Source: Globisporangium splendens (taxonomy: Eukaryota > Oomycota > Peronosporomycetes > Pythiales > Pythiaceae). Taken from it: a stretch of DNA of 64,000 nt. The stretch covers positions 16,331 to 80,330 of the forward strand of contig VFIW01000155.1 in the NCBI GenBank assembly GCA_006386115.1. The letters are read 5' to 3'. The notes below the pieces were generated by a model. It saw only the letters and a program-made list of their open reading frames with translations, had not been told where the DNA came from and did not search any database. Positions 1 to 10,224 of the stretch are shown here, in pieces. Both the position numbers and the translations under genes were made by a program. The stretch's first letter is position 1. Each line of letters starts with the position of its first letter.

Positions 1-1410
1 AAGTGGTTGACAACCTTCAGTGGATCTTTTTTCCATGCTCTTTTGTGGATTAATAAAAGAGATCTTTCATATTTTCTCTTAGGGCTTCATTGTGCATCGA
101 AAATGGGAAGGCTCTTTACATACTCCGGATAGGCGACGCTGACGATTTGATTTGCACAAGTGGTGTCTTTCAGCGGCTCCAAAGCCATCTTCTGACTGCA
201 TAAAGCGAATGGATTAGGAGCCTAAAAGCACCGCAGCGCTTCTCTTCTTTTCACACACGTCGTGTGTAAAGAAAGTATGCGCGCACGCATACGAGGATGT
301 CGTTTGCACCCAGTGAACCCCATCGAATTATTTACTCATTTTTTACATGCATTGTCGCTCCGCTGGAAATTTTTGGAGGCTCTTTCTTCCCCAATTAGAC
401 AGCGACACACAGGTTCGCTCTGTTGATGGACATGCGACGTTCATGACACCAAAAGGGAGCCATATCAAGCTTCATATGCGGTTGATTATGCACGAGGTGA
501 TCGTGCATTTTAGCAAGTACTTTTTGAAATTGAACGTTTGATGGGAGACAAAATGACGCGGGTAGGAACACTTTTTGAAGATCCTCAGCGAATTCCAGGA
601 TACACACATCCAGTACGCAGCAGTGGACGATGGCAAATGATCTCACGCCAACCAAAAAACACAGCCCGCCTATAAAAACGAGTATATAAAAAATACATGA
701 CCTCCTCCCACACAGACAAAGTTCAACACTGGCAACGCCAGTGGGGACCAGCACGGAACCAACAACCCACGTGCACGTATCCCAGAACCAAAAATTTCGG
801 CTCGTAATTTACGAACGACGAACTCTTCTCCTTCTTCCCAAAAAGCTGCATTTCAACATAAATTGCTTCTTCGCACGGTAAGTTTCGCTTCTGACCACGC
901 CAAAATGAAAAGTAGTCAGCACTTCATACTGGTCCGTTAGCCTTCTCCCCTACCCCTGATTCGCCCTTCGATCCGACAACACCGTGCGACTAGACGGGAC
1001 GCCATCAGCTGCCTCTGCTTCTGCGTTTCCCTGCAATTCCCATGACACTTTACCCTCCTCTGTAAGTTTCTTCTTAATTATGGTATACCTGTCTAAACCA
1101 ATTGAATTGATTGAATTTGTTTTTTCAAGTAACCAGATCAAGACACCGGTATAATATGGTATTCGCTGTTTGACAACTTGACGCTATGCAGAGGCAGTTC
1201 TCCGTATATGTAAAGGGATCTGACGGGTCAGCTGGCGGGTGGTTTCCTCCTCTCCTGTGGCATGTCAGTCTAGAACTTCTACGCTCGCGGCGCCATCCAG
1301 TTTTCTCCATAAACCGAAGAAGCCTCCGCGATCCGTACCATACGATCGTTCGTATATAGCGAGAAACTTTTACAGGGCAACTCTCCATAATCACAAAAAT
1401 CTTGGACAAA
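1..1410. other. Intergenic, no gene recognised
   Basis: No open frame here shows a recognisable domain, signal peptide or credible start. The longest minus frame (395-754) is hydrophobic and Cys-rich but matches nothing. The last 100 bases are presumably the promoter and leader of the gene starting at 1411; no clear Inr element was found. Confidence 0.5.
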
Positions 1411-2256
1411 ATGCAGCTCGTGCGCTTGGTGATGGCGATGGCGCTTGCGTCTGTGGGTGTCACGGACGCGTTCATCGCAGCGACGACCAAGACGACGAAC
1501 CTCACGATGTCGGTGGGCGATGGCACGACGGTGTCGTCGACGTCCAACTCGACGGTGTTCCTGGGCACGGAGTACAACCCGAACAAGTGCGTGCTCCAGT
1601 TCGCGAGTCTCAAGTGCACGACGTCGGACTGCGGTGAGTTGAACGGCTACCCGCTCGAGTGCGTGAACGTCGGCAAGCAGAACGGCAAGGACAAGAAGCT
1701 CTGCCAGTGCAAGGCTGCCGACGTGGACGTGTGCCAGAACACGACGGCTCCCGAGTTTGGCGATGCCGTGCCGCAGTTCGGCGACTGCAGTGGCGGCAAG
1801 CAGTGCGTCGACTCGTACGGTCACGTGCCGTCGAGTCTCGAGCTTCGCATCTGTGCTGAGAAGCTCCACTGCGTCAAGGAAGTGAATACGGACGCGTCCA
1901 AGCCCGCCGAGATCTGCCACACGTGCCGCTCGTGCATTGCGCAGAACGACGCTGCCGACGCGCAGCTCTCGGCCGCCAAGCGGTTCGACTGCACGACGAT
2001 CTGCCCCAAGGAGATTCTCGACTCGATCGCTAAGCGCAACAAGGAGGGTGTGGGTATCGCCGATGAGATCTCGTCGGGCTCGGCGTCGTCGTCGACGGCC
2101 GGCAGCAGCTCGGAGACCGCCTCGGGCTCGGTCGCGAAGGAGTCGAGCTCGAACAGTTCGTCGACCACCACCAGCGCTGCCGTGAAGCCGGTGTCCTCGT
2201 TCCAGTTGCTCGGCGCATGCGTCGCCGCTGTGCTCGCCATGGTCGTTGTCAGTTAA
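1411..2256 (+). CDS. Secreted Cys-rich protein, probably GPI-anchored
   Basis: Single-exon ORF of 281 aa. The ATG at 1411 (MQLVRLVMAMALASVG) begins a classic signal peptide with likely cleavage near residues 20-23; an upstream in-frame TTG is ignored. The mature part has 16 cysteines between about residues 50 and 195, which implies a disulfide-rich ectodomain, and several N-glycosylation sequons (NLT, NST, NTT). Residues about 215-260 are a Ser/Thr-rich stalk. The chain ends in a hydrophobic tail (LLGACVAAVLAMVVVS) with no cytoplasmic residues, the usual form of a GPI-attachment signal. Oomycetes carry many such elicitin-like or wall-associated proteins, but the cysteine spacing was not matched to elicitins, so no function is assigned. 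Convergent with the DHHC gene downstream. Topology is strongly supported; function is unknown. Confidence 0.82.
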   Translation: MQLVRLVMAMALASVGVTDAFIAATTKTTNLTMSVGDGTTVSSTSNSTVFLGTEYNPNKCVLQFASLKCTTSDCGELNGYPLECVNVGKQNGKDKKLCQCKAADVDVCQNTTAPEFGDAVPQFGDCSGGKQCVDSYGHVPSSLELRICAEKLHCVKEVNTDASKPAEICHTCRSCIAQNDAADAQLSAAKRFDCTTICPKEILDSIAKRNKEGVGIADEISSGSASSSTAGSSSETASGSVAKESSSNSSSTTTSAAVKPVSSFQLLGACVAAVLAMVVVS

Positions 2257-2882
2257 ATTGGAGATGCTTCAGCATGATCATGGTCGTCCGTAATTCGACA
2301 AGGAAAAAGTGGTTGTCGAAGAGATTGGTCTGCCCATTTTGGACATTTGAGCAACAAACAAAGTGCTTTTTTATATGAACTTTTCACCGTTCTTGCGTCT
2401 TGTTTGTCTTTTGTATTTGTTGATTGGGAGAGATAGAAGCGAATATTGAGAGCACATAGGGAAACGTGAAGCGCGTTTGCGTGTATATATGAGCCTTTGT
2501 GTTTGCATGCATGGTTGCTGTTCATGTGTGCATATGAACAAGAGACTTAAGGCAACGCGGCGGACCTTGAGGAATTTATACGCACAGTGCTGGCTAATAT
2601 CGCTGTGCGCTAGATCAAAATGGTATTTGTGTGTGAATATGGTTCGCTTTGTGAATATGCATGGGTCTTTTGAAGTTGGAGCTGGTGGTTTGTATGGTCT
2701 TTATTGGCCAACTGCTCGGTTCGCGTTTATGAATCAGGAGTTTTGAAGCATGATGGAGAGTCTTTATCCAAAAAGTTGCATGCTGTGCAGGCTGCTGTCA
2801 TTGTGCGAACATAAATGGATCGAGCAGAAGTCGGTGTGTTTGCATATTTGTATGTGCGTATATATTTATTGTGCCGTTTGCT
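2257..2882. other. Intergenic between convergent genes
   Basis: This 3'-flanking stretch lies between the GPI-type protein gene and the DHHC gene. It is AT-richer than the genes and no recognisable coding frame is seen. It could hide a further 3' exon of the DHHC gene (see that entry), but no hydrophobic fourth-helix exon was found. Confidence 0.5.
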
Positions 2883-3869
2883 CTATTCGGAGAGGTACGT
2901 GACGGCGACCGTGACGCCGATGAGCACGACGTGCACCGAGATGCACCACAAAAACGCGTAAAACCACTTGATGGTCTTCTGCCCAATGCACTTGCCCGTC
3001 CACGGACAATGGTGGTCCAACTGCATATACATACACAAAATAGAGATAGCCAGCTTTTGTGAGCACACGCATAAAGACACAAAAATGCATGGAAAATATG
3101 GAAACTACCTGGTTGACGCAGACACCGCAATCGGAGCAATGCGACGCCGTATGCGGCCGTCGGATCTGGCATTGCGCTATTACATAACACATACACACAC
3201 ACATATATTTACAGAGACGCACACTTCACGTTAAATACAATCAGATTCTCGTCAAATACAGCAAAATCCGAACGACAATGCAAAACCGTACCGCAAATGA
3301 CACCAGCACCGGCCTCGGTATCGCCGATCTGCAGCGCGGGCGGCTCATAGGACTCGAAGATCACGCCCGGATCGCTGCACGCGACCATCGTGAACGCACA
3401 CGTCGTGAGCACCACCGACACGAGCAGCGCGATCTTCAGACCCGTCGACACATCATCTCTCCTATAGCCATATGGTCACAAAGTCACAAGCAACAGCAGT
3501 GAAGCATTAATGTACAGCGAGAGAAGCGCCTATATACCGTGGCACTTACAAGAGGATTAGCAGCAGCGGCGCGAGCGCGATGCAGTAGGTCACGAGCATG
3601 CAGGGCCAGTTGGGGCCGATGTGCCATGTGAGCGGGAAGAGACCGTACGGTTTGCCGCGGTCCTTGGCGAGCGAGCAAATCACCCACGTGTTGCCGAAGC
3701 GCACGCAGCAGCGGCGCGGGTGTGCGTGGCGGTACTTGCTGTGCACGTCGTTTTCCATGTCGTTGGCGTCAATGAGGTCCTGCATGTCCACGCGCGTGCC
3801 ATAGTCGCCGGCGCTCATGGAGGCAGCGGCAGCACTCGCTTCTTCTTCTCTCGCTAAAGAGGGTCTCAT
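2883..3869 (-). CDS. DHHC-type palmitoyltransferase, four exons
   Basis: Protein S-acyltransferase that transfers palmitate to cysteines of membrane proteins at Golgi, ER or plasma membrane. Model on the minus strand: exons 3869-3550, 3461-3292, 3176-3109 and 3020-2883; all introns (88, 115 and 88 nt) are GT-AG and all phases agree, giving 231 aa. Visible parts: N-terminal cytosolic region; first membrane helix (MLVTYCIALAPLLLILL); second helix (KIALLVSVVLTTCAFTMVA) followed by the conserved S-D-P-G; Cys-rich domain with C-A-Q-C, HCSDCGVC and catalytic DHHCPW; third helix. The family normally has four helices plus a TTxE motif, but this frame stops at TAG just after helix 3. A GTACCT near the end of exon 4 could be a donor to an unseen exon, so the C-terminus may be mis-terminated or truly truncated. 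A second possible start is MSAGDYG about 20 residues downstream. Confidence 0.88.
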
Positions 3870-5396
3870 ATAACGCAAGCCTCAGTTTGTTTATGTTCGA
3901 GGTCAACATAGAGACACTCCAACTCATATGCAAATTTTCAGCCAATCTCGATGTTTAATGCTTTTTAGCCAATGGTATTGGTGTTGGAGGAATGCAGTTT
4001 GGGTGAGGACGATTGGTTGAAAATGTAGAAAGAGTTCGGGAATGCAGTGAGCGTGATGCTGATTGGTGAAAAAATGGATCATTACATAATGACGCCTTTC
4101 TCGATGGTGCGAGTAATGGATAATCAATCAGAAGACCAGACACCTGCATTTTCACTTTTTGCGAGTTCACAAGCTCCCCGTAATGCAAAATGAAACCCAA
4201 AAATGCGCTTGGTCGACTGCTGTGCGTGCCATTTCCATTGCGCAACCTTTCCATTTTGGCCATCTGATCTGCGCCTTGCAAGCATAAAATGCCACTGGTC
4301 CACACTCAGTGCACTGACATTACTGTTCCTTCTTGCACGCCGCAATGCTGAGATCTCGCAGAGCCGCACAACTCATAATGAAGTCGATTGAAGTTGCTGG
4401 TCATGAAAGCTGGTTCGTTAGCTGCAAAGTCTGAAAGCAGTTCATCGCACACAGCAAAGTGATAAAAGCACGAAGACGCTCTCACAGCTGACTGAATCTT
4501 CATCACCCACGCGAGAGGAAGTCGCATGCCAAGTGCTGCACTCGAGCCGTTCTGACCAGTTTTCAAGAGCGCGCTCTGCGTGTTGGCCGTCGTGCACAGA
4601 CCAGACAAGCGCAGTAATGCAGCAGCATCAGTGCAGCAGGGAGATATAATTGGCACAGGCGCTCGCTCACTGCATGACCGAGTGAACACATCAGTGACCA
4701 TTAAACATGCTATCTACATCTTCGCCTCGATGAAGCTCAAAGGGATCAAATCAACCGCACAGCTCATCAGTCGATGTGCTCGACGACCACTGTGCGCGAC
4801 GAAGTGCTTGTAAAAAGCGCGCGACGACATTCAGCTATAGCAGTCGCAATACACGGGGCGACCACGGCACAAACGCGCACTCACAGCAGAACCAAGTTGA
4901 CGCTCCAAATGGGAGTGATTGCTGTTGTTAAACCAGACCTTTCACCTACGCAAACTCCTCATTTTCAAGACAAGTCGGGCGGTGAGACGCAGAGCACAGC
5001 TCATCCAATCCTAGAGCCACCGCTTCACACCTACACTCTCTCTCACACACACACCGACGCACACAAGAGGAGAGCGCTGCGTTCAAGCGCGCTGCGTTGT
5101 TCTTCAACACGTGTACTAAACGCACGCGCCGCCTGCGTCATCGCCTCTGTCACTCCACCATTGTGGTTCATTCCTCCAGATTGGACGAAGCCACAACCCT
5201 ACAAAAATGCACTTCTGCCACCGAATACGTACTTAGTCGAGGATTTCTAACCACCATCGTCACACAATCGGTGGTTGGAACATCAATTTTACAGTAAGTA
5301 TCGAATAAAGTGCGAAATGCTGCTTCGTGGCTCTCGAGCCCCTCATTTCCGCTCATTCGTCCGAGGGAAGAAGATCCGAGACAAAGAACCAACAAG
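3870..5396. promoter_or_regulatory. Divergent promoter region (DHHC / DLD)
   Basis: About 1.5 kb separates two divergently transcribed genes. No credible gene was found. It contains a CT/CA-rich stretch near 5030-5065. At 5341-5362 there are two adjacent Inr-like motifs (TCATTTCC and TCATTCG), 40-55 nt upstream of the DLD ATG. They fit the oomycete Inr core element, so transcription of DLD probably begins there. No TATA box is obvious. Confidence 0.5.
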
Positions 5397-6896
5397 ATGC
5401 TTCGAGGAGTGAACGCCGCTGTGTCGCGCCGCTCCGTGTTGGCGGTGCGCGCGTCGTCGTCGCTGCGCGCGTTCTCGAGCGCACCATCGAGCGACTACGA
5501 CGTCGTGGTGATCGGCGGCGGCCCGGGTGGCTACGTCGCGGCGATCAAGGCTGCACAGCTGGGTCTCAAGACGGCGTGTATCGAGTCGCGCGGCACGCTC
5601 GGCGGCACGTGTCTGAACGTGGGCTGCATCCCGTCGAAGGCGCTGCTTCACTCGACCCACTTGTACCACTCGGCGCAGCACGATTTCAGCAAGTATGGCA
5701 TCGAAGTCTCGGGCGTGAGCATGGACTTTGGCAAGCTCATGAAGTCGAAGGACAAAGCCGTCAAGACGCTCACCGGCGGCATTGAGCAGCTCTTCAAGAA
5801 GAACAAGGTCACGTACATCAAGGGCCACGGCAAGATCGTCGCGAAGAACGAGGTCTCGGTTGCGCTCAACGACAGCGGCAACCAGACCGTCTCGGCCAAG
5901 AACATCTTGATCGCGACCGGTTCGGAAGTCACGCCGCTCCCTCCTGTGCCAGTTGACAACGCGGCGGGTAAGATCGTCGACTCGACGGGCGCGCTCGAGC
6001 TCAAGAAGGTGCCAGAGCATCTCGTGGTCATCGGTGCCGGCGTCATTGGGCTCGAATTGGGCTCGGTGTACAAGCGTCTCGGCGCCAAGGTCACGGTCGT
6101 TGAGTACCTCGACCGCGTGTGCCCCGGTCTCGACTTGGAATTGGGCAAGGAGTTCACCAAGTTGCTCAAGAAGCAGGGCCTCAGCTTTGAGTTCAGCACG
6201 AAGGTGACTGCCTCGAAGGTGGACGGCGACAAGGTGACTCTGACCACGGAACCAGCGGTTGGCGGTGCGGCGTCCACGATTGAGTGCGACGCCGTGCTCG
6301 TGGCCACGGGTCGTCGTCCATTCACGGGTGGTTTGGGTCTCGAAAACATGGGCATCCAGACGGACAAGTTCGGTCGCATCCAGGTGGACGAGCACTTCCG
6401 CACGCAGATCCCAAACATCTTCGCTATCGGTGATGTGATCGCGGGTCCAATGCTCGCGCACAAGGCTGAAGAAGAAGGTATCGCTTGTGTCGAGAACATC
6501 GCGGGCAAGCACGGCCACGTCAACTACAACGCGATTCCAGGTGTGATCTACACGTTCCCTGAGGTCGCGTCCGTGGGCAAGACCGAGGAGCAGCTGAAGG
6601 AGGAAGGTGTGGCGTACAACGTGGGCAAGTTCCCAATGCTCGCCAACTCTCGCGCGCGCGCCGTGGGTGAGTCCGACGGTCTCGTCAAGGTGATCGCCGA
6701 CAAGGCCACGGACAAGATCCTGGGCGTCCACATTATCGCCAGTAACGCTGGCGAGATGATCTCGGAAGGTGTGCTCGGCATGGAGTACGGCGCCGCCAGT
6801 GAGGACATTGCGCGCACGTGCCACGCGCACCCAACGCTCAGTGAGGCGTTTAAGGAAGCCTGTGCCGCCGCCTACGACAAGCCAATCAACTTTTAA
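5397..6896 (+). CDS. DLD: Dihydrolipoyl dehydrogenase, mitochondrial (E3)
   Basis: FAD-dependent E3 subunit shared by the pyruvate, 2-oxoglutarate and branched-chain dehydrogenase complexes and the glycine cleavage system; it reoxidises dihydrolipoamide with NAD+. Single exon, 499 aa, the usual family length. The ATG at 5397 ([17 protein letters not shown]) starts an Arg/Ser-rich mitochondrial presequence of about 30 residues; the frame stays open upstream only from a GTG. Then follow the FAD-binding [10 protein letters not shown] motif, the redox-active disulfide in [13 protein letters not shown], the NAD-binding [13 protein letters not shown], the second FAD motif ending in AIGDV, and the C-terminal dimerisation domain with the catalytic HAHPTLSE. 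No damage is visible. A 495-residue antisense frame lies opposite and is treated as a shadow. Confidence 0.97.
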   Translation: MLRGVNAAVSRRSVLAVRASSSLRAFSSAPSSDYDVVVIGGGPGGYVAAIKAAQLGLKTACIESRGTLGGTCLNVGCIPSKALLHSTHLYHSAQHDFSKYGIEVSGVSMDFGKLMKSKDKAVKTLTGGIEQLFKKNKVTYIKGHGKIVAKNEVSVALNDSGNQTVSAKNILIATGSEVTPLPPVPVDNAAGKIVDSTGALELKKVPEHLVVIGAGVIGLELGSVYKRLGAKVTVVEYLDRVCPGLDLELGKEFTKLLKKQGLSFEFSTKVTASKVDGDKVTLTTEPAVGGAASTIECDAVLVATGRRPFTGGLGLENMGIQTDKFGRIQVDEHFRTQIPNIFAIGDVIAGPMLAHKAEEEGIACVENIAGKHGHVNYNAIPGVIYTFPEVASVGKTEEQLKEEGVAYNVGKFPMLANSRARAVGESDGLVKVIADKATDKILGVHIIASNAGEMISEGVLGMEYGAASEDIARTCHAHPTLSEAFKEACAAAYDKPINF

Positions 6897-7552
6897 AGGA
6901 GGAGGAATACGCGATTATATAGTCGATGACGAGGTGGAGATTGAATACACACACACAACGATTGGCTTGTATGGAGTCATGATTCATTTCATTTGTCGTG
7001 TTTTTTTGTTCCTTTTTCTTGGATGAACAATATCACAAAGTTCATGGTGCTGCCGTTTATGTAGAAGAAATCGTGCGCGTTCAGCTTGATGTGCTGCTTC
7101 TCGTCGTCCTGGAAGAAAACATCCAAGCACGTCGATTTCGTCTTGAGATGCCTGGTGGACGCAAGCAACGATCTCTAGCCCTGACGGCTAATCCATCTTA
7201 ATTGCTGGATGTTGCAAACGCGGCGATGTGCGCGATAAAAACACTTGGTCCATCTTTGCGCACGCGTGGAAGCCTACCAAGTACAACGACTGACACAGAG
7301 AGGTTGGCACCTCTGATGACTCGAGCAGTAGGCATGCGCATTGAACAGCTCTCTCAATTCTCCTGAGCAATAACGAATGAAAAAAAAGACAACACGGCGC
7401 GGAACCTGCATTTCTGCTAGTATCAAAAAGTGATTTGTTGATTCCCTTCATTTCTTAAAACTAGTGGAGGTTAGCTCCCATATCGACGGCATGCACAACA
7501 CGCGCACGATATGGTAAAACGAAATTAACGTCGCCGCTACACAATGCTGCGT
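6897..7552. other. Intergenic between convergent genes
   Basis: This is the 3' flank of DLD and of the ribosomal protein gene, which converge here. Only short frames without recognisable features are seen. A T-rich run near 7000-7015 may belong to the DLD 3' end. Confidence 0.5.
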
Positions 7553-8242
7553 CTAGTAGAAGATCTGTTGTGGTGGACCCATGGTACTCTTGAGGTAGAG
7601 CACCTTGATGTTTTGCCAGTTCTTCTTCAAGAGCGACGCCAAGAAGTTGGCCGCCAACTGCGTGTTCACGATGATCTCCTCTGGCTTGAGACCCACGTGG
7701 CCGATGGCGACGTTCAAGCACATGACCTTCTTCATCTGGAACTTGATGGTCGCGCGCACCTGGTCCGCCTTCTCGCCGAGACCTTCGTTCGAGCCCACAA
7801 GGGTTGGAAACTTACCGGCCTTGTTGAGACCTGGACCTAACAGACGTGGAATCTGCTTGATCAAGGTGTCGGACGCGAGGAACGCATCGTACTTCTTGGC
7901 GAACTTCTTGATGACCTTCTTGTTCTTGTTGAACTTCTTCAAGTCGTCGACGGTCATAAACTCGTAGCCAGACTTCTCGGCCATTTCACAGTGGACGGCG
8001 TTACCGAGCACGCAGATCTTCATGTTTGGGCGCGGCACGGTTGGCAGACGGAACGTACCAGAGAAACGCTTGTCCTTCTGTGGGTCGTAGTTCTTGAGCG
8101 CGATCTGCAACTCGATGGTCTCGGCGAAGTTACGCTTCTTGCCCTTGACATCTTGGCCGTTCACATGGATGGTCTCACCCGCAGAGAACGCGAGGATGTC
8201 GGCCACAGCCTTGGCGAGGAGTTCACTGTTCAACTTGCTCAT
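7553..8242 (-). CDS. RPL10A: 60S ribosomal protein L10a (uL1)
   Basis: Large-subunit protein of the L1 stalk, which contacts E-site tRNA. Single exon of 229 aa from the ATG at 8242 ([17 protein letters not shown]). The 38 residues of open frame upstream lack an ATG and read like a leader. Family landmarks in order: [21 protein letters not shown], the [13 protein letters not shown] core signature, the conserved VATxKFQMKK-like strand, NVAIGHVG, and the C-terminal KSTMGPPQQ tail, close to the animal and plant ending. The length is slightly above the usual 215-220 aa. An Inr-like element lies about 60 nt upstream of the start (8300-8310). Confidence 0.96.
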   Translation of the reverse strand: MSKLNSELLAKAVADILAFSAGETIHVNGQDVKGKKRNFAETIELQIALKNYDPQKDKRFSGTFRLPTVPRPNMKICVLGNAVHCEMAEKSGYEFMTVDDLKKFNKNKKVIKKFAKKYDAFLASDTLIKQIPRLLGPGLNKAGKFPTLVGSNEGLGEKADQVRATIKFQMKKVMCLNVAIGHVGLKPEEIIVNTQLAANFLASLLKKNWQNIKVLYLKSTMGPPQQIFY

Positions 8243-8841
8243 CCTGGAAGAATCGCGACGATTTGGTCGGGGCGCTTCTACCACAAACGGAACGAAGGGA
8301 GGAATGAACGAGCAGCGACGCAACAGCTCGGACGAAAAATCGCAGCCGCCAGGCACCAGTCATTTGAATTTGGACTGTGAAGCTCACACAAAAGACCAAC
8401 ACTCCTTGAGAGTGCAATCGTGCCCTACCCCTTTCACGATTAACAGCCAATAGAGAAGGAATGGGTGTTTGTGGATGTTGACCGATACAATGTGGGCCAC
8501 ACTAAGTTGGAACTAAAATAGAGAAACAAGAGGTTCGATGCGAACTCTTATGAAAATGCGATTATCCGTGTTTGGAAGATCCCTGTTATTGCATTGTGGT
8601 GGATTGTCCTTGCGAATGCCGATTATGCTCATCTGCGAAAATTGGAGCGAGCGATATGATCACCATGCGCTCTTTTTGTCTTGTCACCACGTGTGTGTGT
8701 GTGCGTGATAATCCCCATGCATCCATTTCCATTGTCGCATTTACCAAATAGACGTGTTTCCTACTGTACAATCCGCTTCCTTCTCCTCTTCTCGCTCTCG
8801 TTGGTCTTTGTTTTCTGGTTATGACCTCACCATTCTCGTAT
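8243..8841. other. Intergenic: RPL10A promoter and 3' flank of zinc-finger gene
   Basis: Apart from the Inr-like site, no gene is visible. The frame 8586-8852 on the minus strand is short, featureless and overlaps the stop of the next gene. Confidence 0.5.
8300..8310 (-). promoter_or_regulatory. Inr-like core promoter element of RPL10A
   Basis: Read on the minus strand this is GTTCATTCCTC followed by a pyrimidine/GTTTG run, close to the oomycete Inr core element (TCATTYY type). It lies about 60 nt upstream of the ATG. Inferred from sequence resemblance only. Confidence 0.5.
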
Positions 8842-9657
8842 TCATCCGACATACGTCAATGAGCGCACGATGGCACTTCTCGTATTCACGTACGCGAAAT
8901 ACCCGAACGCGTACACGAACCACACGAGCAGCGTCACGCCAATAGAATAACTGACCACAAAGAGCTCGCGCTCCTGGTACTCGCGCGTGGAGCGCACGTT
9001 CGGGATGGCGGTCATCGAGTAGCACGAGTCGCGCTTGGCGATGCGCTGCTGCTTCTTGACGGCGATCTCGCGGCGCGTCCACGTCGCCACAGCATCCTGG
9101 AGCTGCAGGAACTCGGCGTACTGCGACATGCGCGCGTCGGACTCGGTCATGGACGCGCGCGGTGTGTTGTCGAGGCTGTCGTCGTCCACATACACGGGTT
9201 CCTCGCCGTCCATGTCCTCGTCTTCTTCGTCCTCTTCGTCGTCTTCCTCGTCCTCGTCGTCGTCGTCATCGTCGCCACTCGCGATCTCGATGTCTTCGAC
9301 GTTGTCGAGCAGCATCAGGTCCGCGTCGTCGTCGTAGTCCATGCGCTTGGTCTTGCGCTTGTTCACAGGCGACAAAAAGTGCACATCGTTCTCCTCGTCG
9401 TCCATGTCGTCGTCCATCGGGTCGTAGGGACTCGAGAGGCTCGAGCGCGCGACGCCCGAGCTGTTGAGGCTGCGGCGCTGGCCGGCGGCGAGCGCCGTGG
9501 CTGTGTGGAAGCGCACAGCGGCGCTCGGGTGCTTGGCCTCAACATGCGGCGCGTAGCAGTACTTGCACACCACGATCATGCAGTGCAGACACTTCTTGCG
9601 CTTCGCGAACACCTTGAACTTCTTGCCGCACTGCTCGCACACGCTCGGACTCCCCAT
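8842..9657 (-). CDS. FYVE-like zinc-finger protein with acidic middle and C-terminal membrane helix
   Basis: 271 aa from the ATG at 9657 (MGSPSVCEQCGKKF); the GTG-started extension is not used. Residues about 7-40 contain three Cys pairs (CEQC, CLHC, CKYC) spaced as in FYVE/RING-like zinc ribbons: CxxC, F-K-V-F-x-R-K-K-C-x-x-C, then V-V-C-x-x-C. A full FYVE domain has eight ligands, so this is a shortened or diverged version, and the RRHHCR lipid-binding motif is not intact. A long Asp/Glu tract (roughly residues 125-165) follows, then a basic segment, then a hydrophobic helix (VVSYSIGVTLLVWFVYAFGYFAY) near the C-terminus, which suggests a tail-anchored or single-pass protein of endomembranes. 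Function is not recognised; membrane association is inferred. Confidence 0.75.
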   Translation of the reverse strand: MGSPSVCEQCGKKFKVFAKRKKCLHCMIVVCKYCYAPHVEAKHPSAAVRFHTATALAAGQRRSLNSSGVARSSLSSPYDPMDDDMDDEENDVHFLSPVNKRKTKRMDYDDDADLMLLDNVEDIEIASGDDDDDDEDEEDDEEDEEDEDMDGEEPVYVDDDSLDNTPRASMTESDARMSQYAEFLQLQDAVATWTRREIAVKKQQRIAKRDSCYSMTAIPNVRSTREYQERELFVVSYSIGVTLLVWFVYAFGYFAYVNTRSAIVRSLTYVG

Positions 9658-10224
9658 GTTGGCCGAGTAAGGAGCATGCACTCGACCGCCGATTTTGCTC
9701 TGCTTTCGTTTGGGGAAAGAAAACGCTGTGGAGGTTCAGTTGGAGGCGATCGCCTTGAAGAGGGACGGGAGACAGCACAAACCGAGACGCTCGGATGATT
9801 ACGGTCGATTGAATTCCTCCAGATAGACAACATGCATATTTCAGTGTTGCTCTCAATTGAGGTATTGTCAAAACTGATTTTGGTATATTGGGTGAAGTTG
9901 ATTGGGTTCAGAATTTGGTGTAGTCGTGTGTTGAATTCCACTTTAGAGGCGGCGCTATTAGAGGGGTTGAGCACAATTAAACAGTGTTGAAATTGGTTTC
10001 TCAAGAATGCGATGCAAACGAGGCTGGAGAATTGCTTTTGTCTATGAAGCGCTTGCATTTCCGCTTATATTTTGTTTGTAAAATCGCTCTCACTACGTTT
10101 CCCTGTATGCGTATCTCGTGGGCTCACTTGCGTGCTGATCCATATATGTTTTTCCCAAACTCACGAAATAAAAGTCAAAAACGCAACGCTGTGACACACT
10201 CCTGAGATTCTTCAAGCCACTCTC
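9658..10224. other. Intergenic
   Basis: Presumed promoter of the zinc-finger gene plus the 3' flank of the bZIP gene. No gene or RNA was recognised. Confidence 0.45.

Noticed and set aside
395..754. 119-aa minus frame in the left flank
   Set aside because: No domain, credible start or supporting context.
1402..1410. Upstream start for the GPI-type protein
   Set aside because: It is a TTG; the ATG at 1411 gives a better signal peptide.
5343..6830. 495-residue antisense frame opposite DLD
   Set aside because: Shadow of a GC-rich, codon-biased gene; no domain and rich in Arg/His/Leu, as expected for a reverse frame.
9160..9340. Serine-rich plus frame opposite the acidic tract
   Set aside because: The Asp/Glu codon run of the zinc-finger gene read backwards gives poly-Ser; it is a shadow.
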